NCBI RefSeq assembly: GCF_016735115.1
Contig: NZ_JAERQJ010000015.1
Coordinates: forward strand, 1 to 64,000
Direction: 5' to 3'
Source: Aquimarina mytili
GTDB lineage: Bacteria > Bacteroidota > Bacteroidia > Flavobacteriales > Flavobacteriaceae
DNA length: 64,000 nucleotides
Shown here: piece after piece, positions 44,067-51,796 of the stretch
How positions within the stretch are numbered: position 1 is the first letter of the stretch
How the letters are laid out: each line of letters starts with the position of its first letter
Program-made: the position numbers and the translations under genes
The notes under the pieces: model-generated
The model's input: the letters and a program-made list of their open reading frames with translations, nothing else
Database searches by the model: none
Told to the model about the DNA's origin: nothing

Positions 44067-46160
44067 ATGAGTAAAGCCGTTTATATTGCTACTATTGAAC
44101 CTAATAGTGGTAAATCTATTGTTGTTTTAGGGATGATGCGTATGCTACTTGGTAAAATAGCCAAAGTAGGATATTTTAGACCTATTATTGACGACCCTGC
44201 ATCAGGAGAAGTAGACAACCATATTAATACCGTGATATCCCACTTCGAGCTAGATATCAATTTTAAAAATGCATATGCATATACCCGCAGCGAAGTATTA
44301 CAGAAATATAATCAAGGAAAATCAGGAGAGATAATTGATGGTATCATTAGAAAATATAAAAGCCTTGAAGAAAAATTTGATTTTATTCTTGTAGAAGGTA
44401 CTGACTTTTCTGATGAAGGCAGCATTATTGAATTCGATATTAATGTAATTATTGCCAAAAATCTAGGAATACCTGCAATTATCGTTGCTAGTGGTATTGA
44501 CAAAAAGAATGAAGAAATTGCAGGAAATCTGAAATTGGCTTTCGATACGTTTAACAGCAAAGATGTTGAGGTTTTGGCTATGGTGGCTAACAAAGTGACA
44601 CCAGGTTGCGAACAAGAATTGAACACTGCTTTTGAAAAGAATTTTAAAAATGGAGTAGAGAGAATAATCATACCAAGGGTAAATTCTTTGATCAATCCTA
44701 CCATTAAAGAAATTGTAAACGAACTAGATGGTACCGTTTTATTTGGGAAAGAGTATTTGAATAACCAAGCAGGTAATTTTGGAGTAGGAGCTATGCAATT
44801 GCGTAATTATCTTACCCATCTTAAAGAAAACAGTTTGGTGGTAACACCAGGAGATCGCGCTGATATTATTTTGGGAGTATTGCAGGCTAACATTTCAGAT
44901 AATTACCCTAAAATCTCTGGAATTATACTTACTGGAGGAATTATCCCTGAAAAGCCTATTCTTAAATTAATTGAAGGAGTTTCGATATCATTTCCGATTA
45001 TATCTGTTCCTAGTGGAACCTTTTCCATTACAAATCAAATAGGAGCCATCAAATCAAAAATATATGTCGATAACCTGCAAAAGATTAATACTTCAATAAG
45101 TACATTCGAAAAATATGTAGATGAAGACCATTTGGCTGATCGATTGATTACTTTCAAATCTGAAGGATTAACTCCGCGTATGTTTCAGTATAACTTATTG
45201 AGAAGAGCCCTGCAACATAAAAAGCATATTGTACTGCCAGAAGGAGCCGATGAAAGAATCCTAAGAGCTACATCCAGATTATTGGCTTCTGATGTAGTTG
45301 AGATTACATTAATTGGTGATCAGAAGAAAATAAAAAACAAGGCTGTAAAACTTGATATTCCTATTGATTTTAATAAAGTAAATATTGTTTTTCCTACCGA
45401 ATCTCCATATTATGATGACTATGTGCAGACATTTTATGAGTTAAGAAAACATAAGAATGTAAATCTTGATATGGCCAAAGACATGATGGCAGATGTTTCG
45501 TATTTCGGTACAATGATGATTTATAAAGGTCATGCCGATGGTATGGTATCTGGAGCGATACACACCACTCAACACACCATAAGGCCTGCATTACAATTTA
45601 TCAAAACTAAACCAGGGGTAAAAGTAGTTTCTTCTGTCTTTTTTATGTGTTTAGAAGATCGTGTGTCTGTGTTTGGAGATTGTGCAATTAATCCAAATCC
45701 TAATGCTGAACAATTGGCAGAAATTGCAATTTCTTCTTCAGAATCGGCTTCGGCTTTTGGCATAGAGCCTAAGGTAGCAATGCTGTCGTACTCTTCAGGA
45801 ACTTCTGGAAAAGGAGCAGACGTAGAAATTGTAAGAGCTGCCACTACAATTGTTAAAGAAAAACGACCCGATCTTAAAATTGAAGGACCGATACAATACG
45901 ATGCCGCTGTAGATATGAAGGTCGGACAAAGTAAGCTTCCCGATTCTGAAGTAGCAGGGCAAGCCAGTGTTTTGATATTTCCGGATTTGAATACCGGAAA
46001 TAACACGTATAAAGCAGTACAAAGAGAAACTGGTGCATTGGCCATTGGCCCAATGTTACAGGGACTAAATAAACCAGTTAATGATTTAAGCCGTGGATGT
46101 ACAGTAGATGATGTATATAATACCGTTATTATTACGGCGATCCAGGCGCAGGGATTATAA
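44067..46160 (+). CDS. pta: Phosphate acetyltransferase, long form
   Basis: A 697-residue enzyme that converts acetyl-CoA and phosphate to acetyl phosphate. It has an N-terminal P-loop (BioD-like) domain with EPNSGKS, then a DRTGG-type middle domain (about 205-310). The C-terminal catalytic PTA_PTB domain (from about 375) has VLPEGADERIL, DGMVSGAIHTT and YSSGTSGKG. This is the long, regulated enterobacterial-type architecture. The ATG at 44067 begins SKAVYIATIEPNSG, as in homologues; a frame start 10 codons earlier lies before the -7 box. It is followed 18 bases later by ackA. Confidence 0.95.
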   Translation: MSKAVYIATIEPNSGKSIVVLGMMRMLLGKIAKVGYFRPIIDDPASGEVDNHINTVISHFELDINFKNAYAYTRSEVLQKYNQGKSGEIIDGIIRKYKSLEEKFDFILVEGTDFSDEGSIIEFDINVIIAKNLGIPAIIVASGIDKKNEEIAGNLKLAFDTFNSKDVEVLAMVANKVTPGCEQELNTAFEKNFKNGVERIIIPRVNSLINPTIKEIVNELDGTVLFGKEYLNNQAGNFGVGAMQLRNYLTHLKENSLVVTPGDRADIILGVLQANISDNYPKISGIILTGGIIPEKPILKLIEGVSISFPIISVPSGTFSITNQIGAIKSKIYVDNLQKINTSISTFEKYVDEDHLADRLITFKSEGLTPRMFQYNLLRRALQHKKHIVLPEGADERILRATSRLLASDVVEITLIGDQKKIKNKAVKLDIPIDFNKVNIVFPTESPYYDDYVQTFYELRKHKNVNLDMAKDMMADVSYFGTMMIYKGHADGMVSGAIHTTQHTIRPALQFIKTKPGVKVVSSVFFMCLEDRVSVFGDCAINPNPNAEQLAEIAISSSESASAFGIEPKVAMLSYSSGTSGKGADVEIVRAATTIVKEKRPDLKIEGPIQYDAAVDMKVGQSKLPDSEVAGQASVLIFPDLNTGNNTYKAVQRETGALAIGPMLQGLNKPVNDLSRGCTVDDVYNTVIITAIQAQGL

Positions 46161-46178
46161 AAAAAATAAAAAAGGGAA

Positions 46179-47363
46179 ATGCAAATACTAGTATTAAACT
46201 CAGGAAGCTCTTCTATAAAGTTTCAATTATTTTCTATGCCACAAGCACGAGTAATTTGTTCTGGTCTTGTAGAGCGTATTGGTTTAGAAAATGCTAAAAT
46301 CACATATACTTCTAAGAAAGATGAAATAGAAAAAATAGGCATAATTAAAAATCATCAAGAGGGGTTGCACTTGATAGCTAAATATTTGATGAGTACTGAA
46401 GTGGGAGTGATAAAATCTGCTTCAGAGATACATGCCGTTGGTCATCGAGTAGTGCATGGTGGTAGTACTTTTGCCGATACAGTCGAAATTACTGAAGAAG
46501 TGAAACAAAAGATCACTAAGTTATCGGCTTTGGCACCTTTGCATAATCCGGCGAATTTAGAAGGGATTTTAGTGGCCGAAGAAATTTTTCCGGAAGCGAA
46601 ACAAGTGGCCGTTTTTGATACAGCTTTTCATCAAACTATTCCTGTTGAAGCTTATAAATATGCCATTCCAAATAAATTTTTGATAGAAAACAATATAAGA
46701 GTGTATGGTTTTCATGGGACTAGTCATAAGTATGTATCGGAAAAAGCAATTCAATATCTAGAAAAACCGAAATCCAAAATTATAACAATTCATTTAGGAA
46801 ATGGTTGTAGTATGACTGCGGTTAAGAATGGAAAGAGTATTGATCATACCTTAGGTTTTGCTCCCATGAATGGATTAATCATGGGGACACGATCAGGAGA
46901 TATTGATCCCGCAGTAATATTTTACATGGTAAATTCTTTAGGGTATTCATTAGATGAGGTAAATACACTATTACAAAAGGAAAGCGGAATGCTTGGACTT
47001 ACAGGGTATAGTGATCTTCGTGATATTGAGTCAGAAGCAGAAAATGGTAATGAAGATTGTATCTTGGCCTTAAAAATGAATGCATACCGTATCAAGAAGT
47101 TTATTGGGGCTTATGCTTCAGTAATGAGCGGCTTAGATGCCATAGTCTTTACAGCGGGTATTGGAGAAAATTCGGATGTGGTACGAGAATTAGTGTGTGA
47201 AGATCAAGAGTTTTTAGGAATTCAATTGGATAAAGAAAAAAATAAGAAACGATCAAAAGAAACAAGAGATATTAGTACTTTGTCCTCAAAAGTGAAAATT
47301 CTTGTAATCCCAACAGATGAAGAATTTGAGATAGCTAAACAGTCTTTCAATTTGCTTGCATAA
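46179..47363 (+). CDS. ackA: Acetate kinase
   Basis: A 394-residue ASKHA-fold kinase that makes acetate and ATP from acetyl phosphate and ADP. Family signs are LNSGSSSIKFQLF at the start, GHRVVHGG, FDTAFHQTIP, GFHGTSHKYV, HLGNGCSMTAV, GTRSGDIDPA and FTAGIGENS. It sits 18 bases behind pta in the classical pta-ackA operon and has an A/G-rich stretch (AAAAAGGGAA) before the ATG, one of the few Shine-Dalgarno-like sites here. A symmetrical terminator follows. Confidence 0.97.
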   Translation: MQILVLNSGSSSIKFQLFSMPQARVICSGLVERIGLENAKITYTSKKDEIEKIGIIKNHQEGLHLIAKYLMSTEVGVIKSASEIHAVGHRVVHGGSTFADTVEITEEVKQKITKLSALAPLHNPANLEGILVAEEIFPEAKQVAVFDTAFHQTIPVEAYKYAIPNKFLIENNIRVYGFHGTSHKYVSEKAIQYLEKPKSKIITIHLGNGCSMTAVKNGKSIDHTLGFAPMNGLIMGTRSGDIDPAVIFYMVNSLGYSLDEVNTLLQKESGMLGLTGYSDLRDIESEAENGNEDCILALKMNAYRIKKFIGAYASVMSGLDAIVFTAGIGENSDVVRELVCEDQEFLGIQLDKEKNKKRSKETRDISTLSSKVKILVIPTDEEFEIAKQSFNLLA

Positions 47364-47367
47364 TAAA

Positions 47368-47394
47368 AAGGCAAACTATAAAGGTTTGCCTTTC
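47368..47394. terminator. Bidirectional terminator of ackA and of the first cysteine-rich peptide gene
   Basis: AAAGGCAAAC (47368-47377) pairs with GTTTGCCTTT (47385-47394) over a 7-base loop, with an A-run in front that becomes a T-run on the minus strand. It lies between the convergent ackA and peptide genes. Confidence 0.85.
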
Positions 47395-47453
47395 AAATTT
47401 TGATTACAAAATAAGACTTGTATGATATTTAGAAGTTCGAAAATTTCAAAATA

Positions 47454-47642
47454 TTATGCCCAAATACAACTTCCATTAGGTTGACAATATCCATAATCGC
47501 AAAATACAAATCCGCTAGGAGTAGTAATACAGCATTGTCTTGGACCACCACAATAAGGTCTGCCAAAATTTGATCCAATCACTTCCTGTTGCTCTTTTTT
47601 TGTGAGTTCATGAACTCCATTAAGTTTTAAAATTTTTTTCAT
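47454..47642 (-). CDS. Cysteine-rich peptide precursor with glycine-type leader (copy A)
   Basis: A 62-residue peptide with a leader MKKILKLNGVHELTKKEQ and a predicted cut after VIG (residue 23), followed by a 39-residue core with six cysteines (C31, C37, C38, C48, C53, C59). The C terminus FCDYGYCQPNGSCIWA matches copy B in cysteine spacing (C-x4-C-x5-C) and ends in an aromatic-Ala pair. The leader is like the double-glycine or natural-product precursor leaders of Bacteroidetes, cut by C39-peptidase ABC exporters. No exporter or modifying enzyme lies in the window. It could be a secreted disulfide-rich bacteriocin or another modified peptide. Confidence 0.72.
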   Translation of the reverse strand: MKKILKLNGVHELTKKEQQEVIGSNFGRPYCGGPRQCCITTPSGFVFCDYGYCQPNGSCIWA

Positions 47643-47794
47643 TAGTAATAAGTATTAAAGAGTTAATATGTAAAGATTACTTCTAAAAATATTGTAAAGT
47701 GTTGGAAATAAAAAAGGTATGTTCTTGACATTTATAAATTTCAACTACTTAATGAATTATTATGGGGGTATGAAGAAGAGCTTCGATTTTAAAG

Positions 47795-47820
47795 AAAAAA
47801 GACAAACTATAAGTTTGCCT
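47795..47820 (-). terminator. Terminator of the second cysteine-rich peptide gene
   Basis: On the minus strand AGGCAAACT (47820-47812) pairs with AGTTTGTCT (47808-47800) over a 3-base loop with one G-U pair, followed by a T-rich run. Its sequence closely resembles the hairpin at 47368-47394. Confidence 0.72.
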
Positions 47821-47923
47821 TTACTCAATAATCGAGATTTAAATGCTCTGAGGCCTGCCACGAAATCAAAATTATTTTCCAACCGATGCCTTGCGGACTA
47901 GCCCTGAGGTAGTTTGCTTCTAT

Positions 47924-48109
47924 TTATGCAAAAATGCATCGCCCCCAACGGTCACAATATCCGGGTTCGCAGAAGGTTTGTCCTCCCCATCCAATAAGGC
48001 ACCCTCTACCAGATGGGCAACATCTCGCTCTAGAAGATGCACCTCTAACTTGCTTTTGCTGTTCTTTATTTAGTTCATGAACACCAGTTAAATTTAAAAT
48101 TTTTTTCAT
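47924..48109 (-). CDS. Cysteine-rich peptide precursor with glycine-type leader (copy B)
   Basis: A 61-residue paralog of the gene at 47454-47642. The leader MKKILNLTGVHELNKEQQK keeps the same pattern and ends at VRG (residue 23). The core of 38 residues has six cysteines (C30, C31, C37, C47, C52, C58) and is rich in Arg and Gly. The C terminus FCEPGYCDRWGRCIFA matches copy A at all three last cysteines, at GYC and at the final Ala. The middle of the core has diverged, with the CC pair shifted, as expected for peptides under diversifying selection. A perfect inverted repeat lies just upstream of the ATG. Confidence 0.72.
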   Translation of the reverse strand: MKKILNLTGVHELNKEQQKQVRGASSRARCCPSGRGCLIGWGGQTFCEPGYCDRWGRCIFA

Positions 48110-48461
48110 TTGTGTACTATATTTAAGTTAGTACCTAAATATAGTTTAAATTACTGATAGACAGGGGTGTTAAAACCTAAAAAGAAGTGAGGTTCTATTG
48201 AAGTAGGTTTACCCATTTAGTGTTATTTTGGCAGAACTTATTTGAAGTATAATTCTGATGGTTGATGTAAGAAATAACTTATTAACAAATGTTAAATACC
48301 TTAATTGACTGTATATTAGTTGTTTATATTGTTTTTTTGAGCTAAACATTACATTATCAACATACTGCATAACCATATGGTAACATAGGATGCTGGTAAG
48401 TTTAATAAAATAATTTTAGCTTCGGGCTGGAATAAATAAACTAACTCACAATACAACACAC
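48110..48461. other. Intergenic region between peptide copy B and the endonuclease gene
   Basis: 352 AT-rich bases shared by two divergent genes. The part nearest the peptide gene holds the inverted repeat at 48116-48145. No exact TAnnTTTG box was found for either direction, and no further short cysteine-rich frame could be seen. Confidence 0.5.
48116..48145. promoter_or_regulatory. Perfect inverted repeat before peptide copy B
   Basis: ACTATATTTA (48116-48125) and TAAATATAGT (48136-48145) are exact reverse complements around a 10-base spacer. It begins seven bases upstream of the start codon, so it may be an operator or a leader hairpin that hides the start. Confidence 0.55.
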
Positions 48462-51041
48462 ATGAAAAAAGTACTACTATTTATGCTGGTAGTATGCACT
48501 ATGGGATATAGTCAGGTGCCGGCATATTACAACGATGTAAATCTTAATTTATCCGGAAATGCTCTTAAAAATGAATTAGGAGCAAAAGTAACGAATACTC
48601 ATACAACTTTTCTAACCTATACTCCTGGTGTTTGGGAGGCCCTGAAACAAACAGATTTGGATCCAACTAATGCATCAAAAGTGATTTTGATTTATGGATA
48701 TAATGACACCGATGGAAACTCTACTACAGATAGAACAAGAGGAGTCGATAATAATGGAGGGGGATCTACAGATTGGAATAGAGAACATGTGTATCCTAAA
48801 TCATTAGGAACTCCAAACTTAGGTACAGAAGGACCAGGTGCAGATGCGCATCATTTAAGACCTGCAGATGTACAACGTAATTCTTCCAGAGGAAATAGAA
48901 AGTTTGCAGACGGATCCGGAAACTCTGGTGCCACAGGTCAAGGACACTGGTATCCGGGTGATGAGTTTAAAGGCGATGTTGCTCGTATGATGATGTACAT
49001 GTATATACGATATCCAAATCGTTGCTTACCTACTAATGTAGGTATAGGAACAACGGCAAGTGGAGACAGTAATATGCTTCAGTTGTTTCTTGAATGGAAC
49101 GCAGAGGATCCGGTTTCACAATTAGAATTACAGCGCAATCCATTGTTAGAAAATATACAAGGCAATAGAAATCCATTTATTGATAATCCTGCTTTTGCAA
49201 CGCAAATTTGGGGTGGACCACAAGCCGAAGATAGATTTGGAAATACAGGAGGTGGAACAGATACTACAGCTCCAAGTACACCTACAAATCTTGTTGCTAG
49301 TAACACTACTCAAACTTCAACAGAATTAACCTGGAATGCTTCTACAGATAATGTTGGAGTCACTGGGTATTTTGTGTATCAAAACGGAGGGTTTATGACC
49401 TCTACAGTTTCGCCAACTTATGTTGTAACTGGATTAACTGCAAATACCAGTTATACTTTTTCAATAAAAGCTAAGGATGCTGCAGGAAATGTGTCTTCCT
49501 CAAGTACAGTAATTAATGTGACTACTCAAGACAATACTTCAGGAGGAGGAAATGCAACAGAGTTGTTCTTTTCTGAGTATATTGAAGGCTCTTCAAATAA
49601 TAAAGCATTAGAAATAGCAAACTTTACCGGAACCTCTAAAAACCTTTCTGGATATGTGATTAAAAAACAAACTAATGGAGCCGGGTCTTGGTCAGGTGGG
49701 TTATCCCTTTCTGGAAGTTTAGCGAATAGCGATGTATATGTGGTTGCTAATAGTTCGGCATCTACAACGATTAAAAATCAAGCCGATGTTTTATCATCTT
49801 CTACCGAAATGGTGTTTAATGGAAATGACGCTGTAGGATTATTTAAAAACGGAGTTTTAATTGATATTATAGGAACATTTAATGGGGGTTCATCTAATTT
49901 TGCAAAAGATGTAACATTAAGAAGAAAAGGAACTGTCTCAGCTCCTTCTGCAACATATACAACATCTGAATGGGATTTGTATCCTCAAAATACTTTTGAT
50001 GATTTGGGAAAGCATACTTTCAATGGAGGAGGAGGTAGTGCGGATACTGTTGCGCCCTCAGCACCTACAAATCTGATTGCATCTAATGTAAATGAAACTA
50101 GTGTCCGCCTTTCATGGACCGCTGCAACTGATAATATTGGGGTTTCTGGTTATAATGTGTATCGAGACGGAGCGTTAATAACTACTGTAACGGGTACCTA
50201 CTATAATGTTACTGGGTTATCTCCTGGTACAACCTATACGTTTGAAGTAAATGCATATGATGCCGCTCAAAATACCTCTACATTAAGTAATTTGGTTTCA
50301 ATAACCACACAAGATGTGGTGATTTCGTATTGCGCGTCAAAAGGAAATACTACCAATTACGAGTTTATTGATTATGTTGGTATAGGTGGGATTTCCAATG
50401 CTACAGGAGCAAATGGAGGATATAGAGATTTTACATCTCTAGTAGGAAATCTTCCTTATGGTACAAATACGATTGTATTAAGCGTTGGATTTGTTAGTTC
50501 TTCTTATACAGAACATTGGGGAGTATGGATTGATTTTAATAAAAACGGAACCTTTGAATCTTCTGAAAAAGTTGTGACTGGATCTACATCAAGCTCGGGA
50601 AATTTGTCATATAACTTTACGGTCCCTTCTAGCACTCAAGCGGGTAGTACCCGAATGAGAGTTTCCATGAAATGGAATGGAGCTCCTACTTCTTGTGAAA
50701 CCTTTGGATATGGAGAGGTAGAAGATTATACTGTTAACATTGGAAGCACAGCAGCTAGAGCAAAAGGATTTATAGAAACAAATATTGATGGAAAATTAGA
50801 GCAAGAAAATAAGGTGTATACCGCAAACGTATATCCTAACCCTGCAAAGAACTATATTAGTATAGGGACTACAGATAATAGAGAAGTAGAGTATAAGTTA
50901 ATCGATTTAAAAGGAAGTGTCATCAAGTTTGGAACAACTACGAGAAGTACTATTCCGGTAGGAGACATTAAACGCGGCATGTACATCTTAGAAATTAATA
51001 ACAATGGAAGAATTATTTCAGAAAAAGTTATTTTTGAATAA
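48462..51041 (+). CDS. T9SS-exported endonuclease I with FN3, lamin-tail and GEVED domains
   Basis: An 859-residue modular protein. After a signal peptide (1-18, ending GYSQ) comes an EndA/NucM-type nuclease (about 20-262) with WNREHVYPKS, DAHHLRP and NSSRGNRKF. Then follow an FN3 domain (about 270-355), a lamin-tail-like domain (about 365-470: ELFFSEYIEGSSNNKALEI, E367 onward), a second FN3 (about 530-617), a GEVED domain (about 620-755, GEVEDYTVNI) and a type A T9SS sorting domain (about 785-859, YPNPAKNYI to IISEKVIF). It would be secreted or surface-bound and degrade extracellular DNA or RNA for nutrients or biofilm turnover. The gene is monocistronic. Confidence 0.9.
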   Translation: MKKVLLFMLVVCTMGYSQVPAYYNDVNLNLSGNALKNELGAKVTNTHTTFLTYTPGVWEALKQTDLDPTNASKVILIYGYNDTDGNSTTDRTRGVDNNGGGSTDWNREHVYPKSLGTPNLGTEGPGADAHHLRPADVQRNSSRGNRKFADGSGNSGATGQGHWYPGDEFKGDVARMMMYMYIRYPNRCLPTNVGIGTTASGDSNMLQLFLEWNAEDPVSQLELQRNPLLENIQGNRNPFIDNPAFATQIWGGPQAEDRFGNTGGGTDTTAPSTPTNLVASNTTQTSTELTWNASTDNVGVTGYFVYQNGGFMTSTVSPTYVVTGLTANTSYTFSIKAKDAAGNVSSSSTVINVTTQDNTSGGGNATELFFSEYIEGSSNNKALEIANFTGTSKNLSGYVIKKQTNGAGSWSGGLSLSGSLANSDVYVVANSSASTTIKNQADVLSSSTEMVFNGNDAVGLFKNGVLIDIIGTFNGGSSNFAKDVTLRRKGTVSAPSATYTTSEWDLYPQNTFDDLGKHTFNGGGGSADTVAPSAPTNLIASNVNETSVRLSWTAATDNIGVSGYNVYRDGALITTVTGTYYNVTGLSPGTTYTFEVNAYDAAQNTSTLSNLVSITTQDVVISYCASKGNTTNYEFIDYVGIGGISNATGANGGYRDFTSLVGNLPYGTNTIVLSVGFVSSSYTEHWGVWIDFNKNGTFESSEKVVTGSTSSSGNLSYNFTVPSSTQAGSTRMRVSMKWNGAPTSCETFGYGEVEDYTVNIGSTAARAKGFIETNIDGKLEQENKVYTANVYPNPAKNYISIGTTDNREVEYKLIDLKGSVIKFGTTTRSTIPVGDIKRGMYILEINNNGRIISEKVIFE

Positions 51042-51074
51042 AAATAATTAATGATTTTTATTATTGGATTATTA

Positions 51075-51120
51075 AACAACAAGCCCCCAAAATTTTAAAT
51101 TTTGGGGGCTTGTTGTTTTT
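51075..51120. terminator. Perfect 21-bp inverted repeat, terminator of the endonuclease gene
   Basis: Arms 51075-51095 and 51097-51117 are exact reverse complements about a single central T, with a GCCCCC/GGGGGC core and a T-run to 51120. It is the strongest terminator of the window. Confidence 0.93.
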
Positions 51121-51796
51121 AGAAATAGAAGTTAAATCCATAAATAGATTACGTTAATTTAATGAGTATGTTATGGTTTTTTAACAATTATTTGACGTTT
51201 TTGATAAAATAACGTGTAACTATTCCTTTTTTTAAATAAAAATATTAAAGTTAATTACTTGTATTTTACGATGAAATACATGGTTTTTTTGATGAAATTG
51301 CGGAAAACCATAAGGTTGTTATTTTTTTTGTAATCTGTTTCTTATTTCTGAAGTATTGCTATTTCTGCAATTCGAAAGGATTGTGAATTAAAACCTTATT
51401 TAAAATACGGTTTAACCGTAAATTTATATAAGTGCTAGTTTGTAAATTTATAAAAGTTGAACAAGAGCTTATGTTTAAAAGAGCTTGTAAATAAAATAGC
51501 ATATGATATAAAAATACTATTTCTACATTAAAACATAACCAAAACACACAAATCAAAATTACTCTTAAAACTTTTCAATTTAGTCTTAATATTAATGGAT
51601 AATTAAAGGCTATAAATGGTATAAATCCATTGCATTATAACGTAAATATCGATCTCATTCTGCAAATCATGATAATATGATCTATGTATTTTAACCGCTT
51701 ATTACTATGATCAATAGTATACTCGATTACTACATCTCAAGGCTTCTATTATCATGTTGAAAATAACTTTTGTGTAATTGGAAAATATAAGAGAGA
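51121..51796. other. Long noncoding region before the CD-NTase-like gene
   Basis: About 675 very AT-rich bases. Visible structure: a 15-bp palindrome (51406-51420), an 8-bp inverted repeat ATGGTTTT/AAAACCAT (51280-51287 and 51304-51311), and a near -7 box TAACTTTTG at 51764-51772 (one base too long in spacing) 24 bases before the next gene. No coding frame or RNA gene could be supported. Confidence 0.5.
51406..51420. promoter_or_regulatory. 15-bp palindrome, possible operator
   Basis: TACGGTTTAACCGTA is a perfect palindrome about the central T, GC-containing within a strongly AT-rich region. It could bind a dimeric regulator, but it is 376 bases from the next gene and no second copy was found by eye. 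Confidence 0.35.

Noticed and set aside
45569-46045. Long open frame antisense to pta
   Set aside because: It is fully contained in a highly conserved gene, has no signals of its own and its protein matches nothing recognisable; an antisense shadow.
47719-47901. 60-codon plus-strand frame between the two peptide genes
   Set aside because: It runs through the terminator hairpin of peptide B, has no leader or motif and no promoter; unlikely to be a gene.
51280-51311. Inverted repeat ATGGTTTT/AAAACCAT as a regulatory site
   Set aside because: Low-complexity arms in a very AT-rich region; expected by chance.
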